This document shows, piece after piece, positions 34,101 through 41,522 of a stretch of 64,000 bases of DNA. The notes beneath the pieces were generated by a model. The model did no database searches. It was given only the letters and a program-made list of their open reading frames with translations, and was not told the DNA's origin. The DNA comes from Streptomyces sp. B93. Its GTDB lineage: Bacteria > Actinomycetota > Actinomycetes > Streptomycetales > Streptomycetaceae. Both the position numbers and the translations under genes were made by a program. The stretch lies in assembly GCF_018070565.1 (NCBI RefSeq), contig NZ_JAGPXL010000007.1:1-64000 (forward strand), read 5' to 3'. Numbering within the stretch: position 1 is the first letter of the stretch; each line of letters opens with the position of its first letter.

Positions 34101-34183
34101 ACCGTGGCGGCGCCGACGGACAGTCCGGCGGCGAGGACGGTACGGCGGGTCGTCCCGCGACGCTGCGAGAGGTTTTCATGCAT
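31169..34183 (-). CDS. Tat-exported GH106-type glycoside hydrolase (alpha-L-rhamnosidase-like)
   Basis: 1,004 aa. A twin-arginine signal (TTRRTVLAAGLSVGAATVLL, cleavage near ALA-SP) predicts export of a folded enzyme. The N-terminal half matches the GH106 pattern: PRFRWWWPDGLVDADEITREIDQIADAGFGGVEI, then FFEDSVELETDGLNWTPGLPEAFEKRTG and the HGFSYATVPGVAWPGF region. The C-terminal part has a beta-sandwich substrate domain ending in NRLRVAQPAVFGAV. GH106 enzymes remove L-rhamnose from plant polysaccharides such as pectin. The catalytic acids cannot be placed by eye. A LacI-type palindrome lies 34 bases before the start. Confidence 0.8.
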   Translation of the reverse strand: MHENLSQRRGTTRRTVLAAGLSVGAATVLLSASPGALASPAATAAGQLPGADWFAHPPRSVRPRFRWWWPDGLVDADEITREIDQIADAGFGGVEIAAVHHSVKDKFVLDTARHGWGSRPWRDGVEAALRRAARRGVTVDLTLGPSWPVAVPGVTPDDEQAAQELMYGRVALTPGAAYEGPVPPPAHAPAPGVTRQRLLAVQAVRVDTANSTRKETGLDPASVRDLTATVTDGSLTWTAPPDGDWVLLAYWQRGSGQQPESGPHSAPAAYVVDHLSPTGTEAVTRYWERELLTPALRQLLRAAGGAFFEDSVELETDGLNWTPGLPEAFEKRTGRPLLPYLPVLVLDNSNQVFAFEAQLTRQIRKDFWDTVSDLFNRHHLRALRDWSHSLGMSLRSQPYGLQTDAIASAAVLDIPEGESLGFKNLDDYRCLAGGRDMAGNTVLSCEAGAYNGSAYSTTWDRFLRTMGGAYAAGVNQTVVHGFSYATVPGVAWPGFAAFSPYNGASGYGESWGPRQPTWDHMPDIAGYLGRVHRVLQTGTVRADVAVFRQTGYCATGIGASWFTSTGIPLGWTHQFLSGPLLDLPSATVAGGRLAPDGPAYKALFVETDFFYGSTPTLTIDDARKILALAGAGLPVVVLGAFDEALTPGVPAAGDTDRLRAIVARLLALPHVEHITDKTAVGDALARLGIVPDVRHATASTLLNAHRATPEADFYYFCNGKHAETVKPPVAAIDHDVTLRRTNGGATVPYLLDPWTGEAVRIARYTRDGDDFTVRVALQPGQATIVALGRPGLFGDRHGNRPYAVATDAERLLFTSRGLTLRATTAGTYTTRLSQGRTVTTTVPAVPEPITPTRWELEAEDWQPGATATRTERTRRTLTLDTLLPWSRIPELADSAGVGRYRTTVHLPGGWDASHGALLELGQVSDTCRVTVNGTPMPPVDRIHPVVDLGPALRRGTNVIEVEVATPLINRLRVAQPAVFGAVARQDHGLVGPVRLVPYREAVVS

Positions 34184-34216
34184 GGGTGTGCCCCAGGTGA
34201 GGTGTCGTGACGAGGC

Positions 34217-34234
34217 GATTGAATCGTTTCAATC
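34217..34234. promoter_or_regulatory. LacI-type operator before the GH106 gene
   Basis: GATTGAATCGTTTCAATC: seven-base arms GATTGAA/TTCAATC around a centre with CG. This is the form of LacI-family operators controlling sugar-utilisation genes in streptomycetes. It lies between the likely promoter and the ATG at 34183. Confidence 0.65.
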
Positions 34235-34436
34235 AATGTCAAGCGACGGAACGCTAACCCCGGCGTCAGGGAGGGTCAAGATCCCTGCACGGTCTGCCGG
34301 GTGGCGACGGGGTGGGGCGGAGGGCTGCCGCGCGGCCAGGTGCGCCGACCGGAGGGCGGCTGTCCTGACGCGAAGCCGGGCGGGACGGGCCGGAGCCATG
34401 CCGGGATCCATTCGCTGTCTGGTTTATGGTGACTTG

Positions 34437-35054
34437 ATGCCAGTTGTACCAAGATGGGCCCTGCTCACCTCAGGCTGCGCACCGGTTCTGCTCATCGCGG
34501 GCTGGTTGATCGCGGGGCGGCTCGAAGGGCCCGCCTACGATCCCGTCAGCCAGACCATCAGCGTGCTGGCCGCCTACGGGGCCGCCGGGTTCTGGGTGAT
34601 GACCGGCGCGTTGTTCGCCCTGGGTGTCTGCCACCTCCTGACCGCCTGGGGGTTGCGCGCGGCCGCGACCGCCGGACGGGTGGCGCTCGGTGGGGGCGGA
34701 GTGGCGGCCCTCATGGTGGCCCTGCTTCCGACGCCGAGCAGCGGGGGATCGCTGCGCCATGGGTCGATCGCCGCGATCGGCTTCGCACTGCTCGCCATGT
34801 GGCCGGTCCTCGCCGCCCACCGCGGCCGGTCCGCGCCCTGGGCCCTGCGTCCGCTGCCGTCCCTGTGGGCGACGGCTCTCATGACGGCCGGTGCGATCTG
34901 GTTCCTGGTCGAGGCACACCAGCAGGGCGCCATGGGTATCGCCGAGCGTTTTGTGACGTTCGCCCAGTCGGTATGGCCCTTCGTGGTCGTGGCTTCCTGC
35001 CTGCGTCATCCGCGGCGCACGGAATGCCCGAGTCCCGCGGGGACGGAGACGTGA
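34437..35054 (+). CDS. DUF998-family membrane protein
   Basis: 205 aa with about six membrane helices: ALLTSGCAPVLLIAGWLIAG, FWVMTGALFALGVCHLLTAWG, VALGGGGVAALMVALLPTP, IAAIGFALLAMWPVLAAH, ATALMTAGAIWFLVEA and the final FVTFAQSVWPFVVVASCL. The DUF998 family is found in many actinobacteria without known function. The pattern DPVSQTISVLAAYGAAGFWVM after the first helix is typical. ATG at 34437; no clear Shine-Dalgarno. Confidence 0.8.
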   Translation: MPVVPRWALLTSGCAPVLLIAGWLIAGRLEGPAYDPVSQTISVLAAYGAAGFWVMTGALFALGVCHLLTAWGLRAAATAGRVALGGGGVAALMVALLPTPSSGGSLRHGSIAAIGFALLAMWPVLAAHRGRSAPWALRPLPSLWATALMTAGAIWFLVEAHQQGAMGIAERFVTFAQSVWPFVVVASCLRHPRRTECPSPAGTET

Positions 35055-35097
35055 CGTCGGACTGGCTTGCCTTGCCCTGACGGTCGGTCGCGTCGCC

Positions 35098-35601
35098 TTA
35101 CCGGTCGGTTGCGGGGTCCGCTGCGGAGCACGGCGTTCCGGCCCTTGCCGGGCACGTCGGCAGCGGAGCTGGGTGGGCACGCTCGTACTCCCCGTGCCAG
35201 GCAGCCATCGCGAAGATCAGCGCCATGGCCGTGATGAGCAGTTGGACGACTCCGGCCCAGGGGTGGGCCGAACACAGGAAGAACACGGCGACCACGAGCG
35301 TGCCCAGCGCGAACCCGCCGAGCCAGAGGACCGGGACCCAGTCCATCGTGGGCGTCCCCGTCCGCTCCTCCGCGCGGCCCCATCCGCGGAGGGCCAACCC
35401 CAGCCCGAGCAGGACGGCGACCGGTATCTCGATGAGCAGCACGATCAGGCTGATGCAACCACCCGCGAACCCGTCGCCTCGCGAAACGGCGGACGCACCG
35501 GGCGGGGAATCGGTCGTCGGCAGGCGCGGCGGCTGCGGACCCGGCCCGAAGCTCACGGTCACACGCTCGTAGGTCACGCCGTGTGCCGCATTGAGGTTCA
35601 C
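35098..35601 (-). CDS. Membrane protein of unknown function
   Basis: 167 aa with three hydrophobic segments (CISLIVLLIEIPVAVLLGLGLAL, VLWLGGFALGTLVVAVFFLC, VVQLLITAMALIFAMAAW) and a Pro-rich N-terminal tail. I do not recognise a family. Third-position GC and the hydrophobic pattern support it as a gene. The start is uncertain: the GTG at 35601 has no good ribosome site, and GTGs at 35577 and 35562 are possible. It is convergent with the DUF998 gene. Confidence 0.6.
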   Translation of the reverse strand: MNLNAAHGVTYERVTVSFGPGPQPPRLPTTDSPPGASAVSRGDGFAGGCISLIVLLIEIPVAVLLGLGLALRGWGRAEERTGTPTMDWVPVLWLGGFALGTLVVAVFFLCSAHPWAGVVQLLITAMALIFAMAAWHGEYERAHPAPLPTCPARAGTPCSAADPATDR

Positions 35602-35671
35602 CAGCTCGCAATCGAGTCGTGTCCGAGGTGATCTGGCGCGACGGCGGAGCCAATCCGAGCACCCTCCCGGC

Positions 35672-36232
35672 TCAGGCCGTGCCCGTCAGGGCGGAGCGTG
35701 CCGCGGTCAGGATCTCCTCGGAGAGGGGGGAACCGTTGGTGGCCCGGGCCAGCACCAGGGCGCCGACCATGGTGGCCAGCCGGGTGAGGCCGTCGGTGTC
35801 GTCGGTGTCGAGCCAGCGGGCGAAGTCGCGCACGCCCTCGGTGTAGACGCGGCGCGCCTCGCCCTCGCCGGGCTCGCGGGCCATGTCGGAGGCGAGGGCT
35901 GCGGCCGGGCAGCCGTCCGCGGGGCTGTCGCGGTGCGCGGTGGAGAGGTAGACGTCGATCAGCGCCTTCTGGGCTGCCGCCCGCTCCCCGCCCGACTCGT
36001 CGAGCCGGGCGCCACGGCCCTCGGTGAGTTCGTCGAAGGCATGCGCGGTGGCCTCGCCGATGAGCGCCTCCTTGGAGGAGAACCGCTTGTAGAAGCCGCC
36101 ATGGGTGAGACCGGCCGCCTTCATCAGGTCGGCGACGCTGACCTGGGTCCCCTGCTCCCGGAACAGCCGGGAGGCGCTCTCCACGACCCGCTTGCGGTTC
36201 TCCTCGGCCTGCGCCTGTGACACGCGCCCCAT
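35672..36232 (-). CDS. TetR-family regulator
   Basis: 186 aa. The HTH is VSVADLMKAAGLTHGGFYKRFSSKEALI, typical of the TetR branch that pairs with reductases and includes electrophile sensors; a possible ligand-contact stretch is DSPADGCPAAALASDMAR, with one Cys. ATG at 36232 has GGGAGG five bases upstream. It diverges from the SDR gene across a 113-base region holding a 22-base inverted repeat, so it most likely represses both itself and the SDR. Confidence 0.92.
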   Translation of the reverse strand: MGRVSQAQAEENRKRVVESASRLFREQGTQVSVADLMKAAGLTHGGFYKRFSSKEALIGEATAHAFDELTEGRGARLDESGGERAAAQKALIDVYLSTAHRDSPADGCPAAALASDMAREPGEGEARRVYTEGVRDFARWLDTDDTDGLTRLATMVGALVLARATNGSPLSEEILTAARSALTGTA

Positions 36233-36280
36233 GGGCACCTCCCGATTGGATGTCGACTGGCATCTATCTTAGTCCGGTGC

Positions 36281-36302
36281 TTAGATTGTCACCGTAATCT
36301 AA
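36281..36302. promoter_or_regulatory. Inverted repeat between TetR and SDR genes
   Basis: Arms TTAGATT (36281-36287) and AATCTAA (36296-36302) with an eight-base spacer, AT-rich for this genome and in the divergent promoter region. Likely operator of the adjacent TetR protein. Confidence 0.6.
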
Positions 36303-36345
36303 TCAGCACGGGGCGCCCTGGGCGCCCTCAATGCCGGGAGCGGAC

Positions 36346-37029
36346 ATGGAACTGAAGAACGCGGTCGCCGTGGTGACCGGAGCCAACCGGGGACTCGGCC
36401 GTCAGCTGGCCGCACAGCTCGTGGAGCGCGGCGCGAAGGTGTACGCCGCCGCCCGGCGCCCCGAGGCGGTGGACCTGGACGGTGTCGTCCCCCTGCGGCT
36501 GGACGTGACGGACGCGGAGTCGATCCGTGCCGCCGCCCGCATCGCCTCCGATGCGACGCTGCTGGTCAACAACGCGGGCGTCGCCACCGGCGCACCGCTG
36601 ATCGCGGGCAGCACGGACGCGGTGCGGCTGGAGATGGAGACCAACTACTTCGGCACCCTCGCCATGACCCGAGCCTTCGCCCCGGTGATCGAGGGCAACG
36701 GCGGCGGCGCCGTGCTCAACGTGCTGTCCGTGCTGTCCTGGCTGCACCCGGCCCCCCTCGGCTCCTACGCGGCGACCAAGGCCGCCGCCTGGGCCCTGAC
36801 CAGTGCGACCCGTGAGGAACTGGCGCCGCTGGGCATCACCGTCTCCGCGCTGCACGTCGCGTACATGGACACCGACATGGCCAGCGGCATCCCCGCCGAC
36901 CAGAAGACCGACCCCGCCGTGGTCGCGGCCCAGGCCCTGGACGGCGTCGAGTCGGGTCTGCCGGAGATCCTCGCGGACGACATCACCCGTCAGGTCAAGC
37001 AGGCTCTGGCGGCTCCGCCGGCTTCCTGA
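36346..37029 (+). CDS. Short-chain dehydrogenase/reductase
   Basis: 227 aa classical SDR. Cofactor motif TGANRGLG, NNAG in NNAGVATGAP, and the catalytic pair YAATK. An Arg after the second strand (AARRPE) suggests NADP(H). ATG at 36346 has GGGAG five bases upstream. It is divergent from the TetR gene and probably its target. Substrate unknown. Confidence 0.92.
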   Translation: MELKNAVAVVTGANRGLGRQLAAQLVERGAKVYAAARRPEAVDLDGVVPLRLDVTDAESIRAAARIASDATLLVNNAGVATGAPLIAGSTDAVRLEMETNYFGTLAMTRAFAPVIEGNGGGAVLNVLSVLSWLHPAPLGSYAATKAAAWALTSATREELAPLGITVSALHVAYMDTDMASGIPADQKTDPAVVAAQALDGVESGLPEILADDITRQVKQALAAPPAS

Positions 37030-37335
37030 GGGGTGGAGCGGCGGCTGGGACCGCCATGACCCCGGACCCCCGTACGGGGCCCTCTCCCCCGCCGTGTCGT
37101 CGGGCTCTCGGATCGCCCTTCGCCCAGGCGGGTTTGGGAGAGCGTCACGGCGGTACCCGGCATGACGCGGTTCAGCGCGAGCGCACCACCCGTCGTTCGG
37201 ATGAACCGGTTTCCGCCGGCACCGCCGGGTCCCTTCGGCCCCGTACCGAGCACGGTTGATGGGGAGGGGCCTCGTGGGGGATGGTGGGAGCAACTGCTTT
37301 CTCATGAAGGGCGATCGAGTCCGCGCCATGCGGAT

Positions 37336-39003
37336 ATGAGCGGCATGACGACTTTCGACGGCTCTTCGCCCGGCACCCGACGTCTGCCCCCGCACGTGGG
37401 CGCCGCGTGGCTGCGCGCGCCCTGTCCGGCCCTGGTCGCCGGTGCCGACGGGTCCGTGATGGAGGTCAACACGGCGGCCGACGCCCTGTTTCCCGACGCT
37501 CGGTGCGGGGCCCCGCTGGCCGGGACGGTGCCCGACTGGCTGGTGGACGCGCACCTGCGGGTGACCGGCGGCACCGGCGTCGGGGCCCCCGGCGCGCGCG
37601 GCCCGCACCGTGAGCTGACGCTGGAAGCCCACCCGACCGTGACGGAGAACGGGGACGTGGTGTGGTGGCTGGTCGACGACACCGACCGGCTGCTGGCAAA
37701 GGCGGCGCTGCGCCGTGAGCGGGAGCGCACCGCGTTCCTCGCCGATGCGTCCTCCCGGCTGCTGGCCTCGCTCAACACCAGGCGGTGCATGGAGGTCACC
37801 GTCGAACTGGCCGCCCAGCACCTGGCGGACGCGGCCGTCCTGGTGGCGCCGCGTACGGGCCGTCGCCACGCCCTCGCCCTCTGCGCCGCTCAGATGCCCG
37901 TGACGCACGCGACGGCACAGGTCGACGCCGACGCCGTACCGGGGCTGGCCGAGGCGTTGCAGGGCTTTCCGCCCGTGCCGTCCCGCTGGATCGATCCGGC
38001 CGCGCTGCCGCAGTGGGCCGTGCCCGATGCCTTCGAGCGCCCGGTGGGTTCGGTGGTGGTGACTCCGCTGCCGGGACACGGTGTTCCGGCCGGAGCGCTG
38101 ATCCTGTTGCGCCGCAGCGACCACGCCGCGTTCGACCCGTCCGAGGAGGTCTTCGCCCGCATCTTCTCCGCGCGCGCCGGGGCCGCCCTGTCGGCGGCTC
38201 GCCTCTACACGGAACAGGCCGGCATCACCGCGACCCTGATGGAGGAGTTGCTGCCGCCGACGCTACGTCAGGTGGACGGCGTGGAGTTCGCGGGCACCTA
38301 CCGGGCGTCGCGGGACACCGAGCGCGTCGGGGGCGACTTCTACGACGTCCACCCGATGTCCGGCCCGGACGGCGAGACCCTCGCCGTGCTGGGCGACGTC
38401 TGCGGGAAGGGCCTGGACGCGGCCGTACTGACGGGCAAGATCCGCAACACGCTCCAGGCGCTGCTGCCCATGGCCGACGACCACGCGAACATGCTGCGGC
38501 TGCTCAACGGCGCGCTGCTCAACGGGCGGCACACCCGCTTCGCCTCGCTGGTGCTGGTCTCGGTACGGCGTGAGGGGCACCTCACCCGGCTGCGGGTGAC
38601 CAGTGCGGGACATCCCAGACCGCTGATCGTGCGCAACACGGGCGTGGTGGAGGAGACGGCGACCTCGGGCACGATCGTCGGGGCGTTGCCCGACATCAAG
38701 GCGACCACCGTCGGCGTCGAACTCGCGCCGGGTGAGACCTGTCTGCTGTTCACCGACGGCATCACCGAGGCCAGGGGCGGCCCGCTGCGGAACGCCTTCT
38801 TCGGCGGGCGGCGGCTCGGCAGCGCCCTGGCCGAATGCGCCGGGATGCCCGCCGAGGCCGTCGTGGAGCACATCCGGATGCTCGCGAGCGAGTGGGTCGG
38901 CGACAACTCCCACGACGACATGGCCCTGATGGCCATCACCACACCCCGCAACACCCATCTGACAGCCGTGGACGGACACACTCCGGGCAGGTACACCGCG
39001 TGA
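37336..39003 (+). CDS. PAS-GAF-SpoIIE phosphatase, first gene of a partner-switching operon
   Basis: About 555 aa. An N-terminal PAS-like segment (about 25-100, PCPALVAGADGSVMEVNTAADALFP), a GAF domain (about 125-290), and a C-terminal PP2C/SpoIIE phosphatase (about 305-540) with GGDFYDV, LGDVCGKGLDAA, FTDGITEARGG and NSHDDMALM, so the metal site is complete. Such enzymes dephosphorylate STAS antagonists. ATG at 37336 is used; ATG at 37345 is possible and the ribosome site is weak. Its stop overlaps the GTG of the B12-binding gene (GTGA), and a STAS gene follows, so the substrate is probably that STAS protein. Confidence 0.92.
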   Translation: MSGMTTFDGSSPGTRRLPPHVGAAWLRAPCPALVAGADGSVMEVNTAADALFPDARCGAPLAGTVPDWLVDAHLRVTGGTGVGAPGARGPHRELTLEAHPTVTENGDVVWWLVDDTDRLLAKAALRRERERTAFLADASSRLLASLNTRRCMEVTVELAAQHLADAAVLVAPRTGRRHALALCAAQMPVTHATAQVDADAVPGLAEALQGFPPVPSRWIDPAALPQWAVPDAFERPVGSVVVTPLPGHGVPAGALILLRRSDHAAFDPSEEVFARIFSARAGAALSAARLYTEQAGITATLMEELLPPTLRQVDGVEFAGTYRASRDTERVGGDFYDVHPMSGPDGETLAVLGDVCGKGLDAAVLTGKIRNTLQALLPMADDHANMLRLLNGALLNGRHTRFASLVLVSVRREGHLTRLRVTSAGHPRPLIVRNTGVVEETATSGTIVGALPDIKATTVGVELAPGETCLLFTDGITEARGGPLRNAFFGGRRLGSALAECAGMPAEAVVEHIRMLASEWVGDNSHDDMALMAITTPRNTHLTAVDGHTPGRYTA

Positions 39004-40133
39004 CACGCACCCCTTCCCCCGCCGCCCCCTCTCCCGCCTCCGACTATGACGTGGGCGCGGTGCTGGCCCGTGCCCGGGAGGAGCTGTGGCGGGCGGTCCT
39101 CGAACGCGACGACTACGCGGCGGGCCGGGTCGTCGACGCCGCGCTGGCGGCCGGTGCGAGCGGTGAGCAAGTCCTGCTGGAGGTCATCGCCCGGGTGCAG
39201 GGCAAGGTCGGTGCCGCGTGGGCGGCGGGCCGTATGACGGTGGCTCAGGAGCACGCGGCCACCGCCATCCACGAACGCGTCATCGCGGCCACGGTCCACC
39301 ACCCTTCGGCCAGGCAGGCAGTGACGCCGGGAGCGGCGGGCACGGTGACCGTCGCCTGCGTGGACGGTGAGTGGCACGCGCTGCCCGCCCGGATCCTCGC
39401 CGAGGTGCTGCGGCTGCGCGGTCACCGGGTCGACTTCCTCGGGGCCCAGGTCCCCACTCCGCACCTGATCGCCCATCTGCACCAGACGGCGCCGGACACG
39501 GTCGCCCTGTCCTCCACGCTGCCCACCCGGCTGCCCACGGCACACACCGCGATCACGGCGATCCAGGCGATCGGCATCCCCGTGCTCGTCGGCGGTGCCG
39601 CGTTCGGCGCGGACGGGCACCGGGCCCGGTTGCTGGGCGCCGACGCCTGGGCTCCCGACGCCCGCGCGGCGGCGGACCTGCTGGCCGGTGGCATGCCCCG
39701 GCCCGGTCCCGGCAACGCCCGGCAGGCCATCGACGACCTGCCCCATCTGGGCGACCAGGAGTACACGATGGTCTCCCGGAGCAGGGGGCAGCTGGTGAAG
39801 AACACCCTCGCCGGACTGGAGCGACGGCTGCCCGCCATGCGTTCCTACACCGACGCGCAGCACGAGCGCACGGCCGAGGACGTGGCACACGTCGTCGACT
39901 TCCTCCGCGCGGCCCTCTACACCGACGACGTCGGCCTGTTCACCGGTTTCCTGGACTGGACCGGCGACATCCTGGAGGCACGCGGGGTGTCCGCCCGCGT
40001 CCTCGACCCGGCCCTCACCCTGCTGCGGGAGGAACTCAAGGACTTCCCCCGCGCCGTCACCCTGCTCACCGAGGGGAGCGGCGTCCTGCGCGGACGCGCC
40101 ACTCCTCCCACGACGCCCGGTACGAAGTCATGA
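39000..40133 (+). CDS. Cobalamin-binding sensor protein with CarH-type light-sensing motif
   Basis: 377 aa. The N-terminal helical cap (about 15-105) carries W74, E84 and H85 in W-x9-EH spacing, the same spacing as W131-E141-H142 in the adenosylcobalamin photoreceptor CarH. The Rossmann B12-binding domain (about 110-230) has GEWHALP, where H126 is the probable lower ligand. A further helical domain (about 250-375, ERTAEDVAHVVDFLRAALYTDDVGLFTGFLDWTGDILEARG) has no MerR HTH; by eye it recalls helical sensor domains of RsbR-type proteins. Both ends overlap neighbours (GTGA and ATGA). It probably senses light or cobalamin and passes the signal to the phosphatase or STAS protein by contact. Confidence 0.88.
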   Translation: MTRTPSPAAPSPASDYDVGAVLARAREELWRAVLERDDYAAGRVVDAALAAGASGEQVLLEVIARVQGKVGAAWAAGRMTVAQEHAATAIHERVIAATVHHPSARQAVTPGAAGTVTVACVDGEWHALPARILAEVLRLRGHRVDFLGAQVPTPHLIAHLHQTAPDTVALSSTLPTRLPTAHTAITAIQAIGIPVLVGGAAFGADGHRARLLGADAWAPDARAAADLLAGGMPRPGPGNARQAIDDLPHLGDQEYTMVSRSRGQLVKNTLAGLERRLPAMRSYTDAQHERTAEDVAHVVDFLRAALYTDDVGLFTGFLDWTGDILEARGVSARVLDPALTLLREELKDFPRAVTLLTEGSGVLRGRATPPTTPGTKS

Positions 40134-40498
40134 CACTCCAGCTGCCCGACGGCTTCCGCCTCAAGACGGTCCCGACCGAGGCCGGTGACCTGTGCGTCCG
40201 CGTCATCGGCGACCTGGACTGGGACACCGCGGACGAACTGACCAAGGTGGCACGGGGACACCTGGAGTCCGGCACCCCCTCGCGCGCGCTGCGGCTGGAC
40301 TTCACGGACCTGGCGACCTGCGACTCCACCGGCCTGGCCGCCCTCCTCATGATCCACCGGTGCGCGGTCGCCACCGGCCGACGGCTGTACCTGGACCACA
40401 TGCCGGACCGTCTCGTACGCCTGCTGGAGCTGACCGGAACGCTGGCCCACCTCACCGGCGCGGAGGAGGGCGCGGGGCGCGGGACCGAGGAACGTTAG
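40130..40498 (+). CDS. STAS-domain anti-sigma factor antagonist
   Basis: 122 aa single STAS domain, RsbV/SpoIIAA-like. The phospho-acceptor region LATCDSTGLAALLMIH has the conserved Ser after Asp. In partner switching, the unphosphorylated form binds an anti-sigma kinase and frees a sigma factor. ATG at 40130 overlaps the B12 gene's stop (ATGA). No kinase or sigma gene is in this operon; the target kinase must be elsewhere. Confidence 0.93.
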   Translation: MTLQLPDGFRLKTVPTEAGDLCVRVIGDLDWDTADELTKVARGHLESGTPSRALRLDFTDLATCDSTGLAALLMIHRCAVATGRRLYLDHMPDRLVRLLELTGTLAHLTGAEEGAGRGTEER

Positions 40499-40597
40499 GC
40501 GACAGGCCGGGCCGAACTCCCGCTCAGCGCCCCTGCCCGACGGCGGCCCGCTGTTTTCGCCCGGTCCGCCGGGGCATTCGATGCGCGGAGGTGGACC

Positions 40598-41440
40598 GTG
40601 AACTCATCGACCATGTTGCTCCCCCGCGGACGGTCCGGGGCACGTAAGGCGGCCGACAGTCAGGTCGTCGAGGCGGCGGCGCGCTGGGGACTCGCCGCTC
40701 GTGGCGTCATCTACGTCCTGGTCGGCGTCATCGCCCTGCGGATCGCCCTCGACGGCTCCCGGGAACAGGCGGACCGAGGGGGTGCGCTGGCAGAGCTGTC
40801 CGAGCGCCCCTTCGGGTCGCTGCTGTTGTGGGCCGTCGGGGTCGGCCTGGCGGGCATGGCGCTCTGGCGGCTGAGCGAGGCCCTGTTCGGGGCGTCCGGG
40901 CCGGACGGGCACAAGACCGGCAAGCGGCTGCTGTCGGGGGCCCGCGCCCTGTTCTACGGCTTCATCGCGATCTCCGTGCTGGCCATGGCCAGCGGCTCCT
41001 CGTCGTCGGACGGCGGCTCCAGCGACCGGCAGTCCCGGGACGTGACCGCCCGGGCCCTGGAGATGCCCGCGGGCCGCTGGCTCGTCGGCGCGGCGGGCGT
41101 GGTGGCCGTCGGCGCGGGGCTGTGGATGGCGGGCCGGGCGGTCACCCGCCGCTACCGCAAGCACCTGCGCAGCGGGCAGACGCCCCGCTGGGCGCGGCGG
41201 TTCACGGACGTGTGCGGGGTCGGCGGGGGCGTGGCGAGGGGCATGGTGTTCGCCGCCGCCGGTGTCTTCCTCGTCCGGGCCGCGACCGAGGCGCGGCCGG
41301 GCGAGGCGAAGGGCTTCGACGACACGCTGCGCTCGTTCGCCACCACGCCCGCCGGGCCGTGGCTGCTGGTGGCGGTGGCCGTTGGTCTCGTGCTGTTCGG
41401 TCTGTTCTCCTTCGCCATGGCGCGCTGGCGCCGGGTGTGA
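40598..41440 (+). CDS. DUF1206-family membrane protein
   Basis: 280 aa with three repeats of a two-helix unit (about 70 residues each), the DUF1206 layout: WGLAARGVIYVLVGVIALRIAL, then LSGARALFYGFIAISVLAMA, then GGGVARGMVFAAAGVFLVRA. Each repeat starts with a G-x-ARG or similar and ends in W-x-LxAVAxGLxxFG. GTG at 40598 has GGAGG six bases upstream. The family has no established function. Spacing of about 100 bases suggests it is not part of the STAS operon. Confidence 0.9.
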   Translation: MNSSTMLLPRGRSGARKAADSQVVEAAARWGLAARGVIYVLVGVIALRIALDGSREQADRGGALAELSERPFGSLLLWAVGVGLAGMALWRLSEALFGASGPDGHKTGKRLLSGARALFYGFIAISVLAMASGSSSSDGGSSDRQSRDVTARALEMPAGRWLVGAAGVVAVGAGLWMAGRAVTRRYRKHLRSGQTPRWARRFTDVCGVGGGVARGMVFAAAGVFLVRAATEARPGEAKGFDDTLRSFATTPAGPWLLVAVAVGLVLFGLFSFAMARWRRV

Positions 41441-41457
41441 CCGGCGCCGTGGGCGGG

Positions 41458-41509
41458 CGGCCGGGGCCGTTCGCAGGGCTGGCATCGGCCCTGCGAACGG
41501 CCCCGGCCG
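41458..41509. terminator. Perfect 22-bp hairpin between convergent genes
   Basis: Arms 41458-41479 and 41488-41509 are exact reverse complements, with an eight-base loop. It lies between the stops of the DUF1206 gene and the FAD oxidoreductase and should terminate transcription from both sides. Confidence 0.8.
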
Positions 41510-41522
41510 GTCCGTCGCGGTG

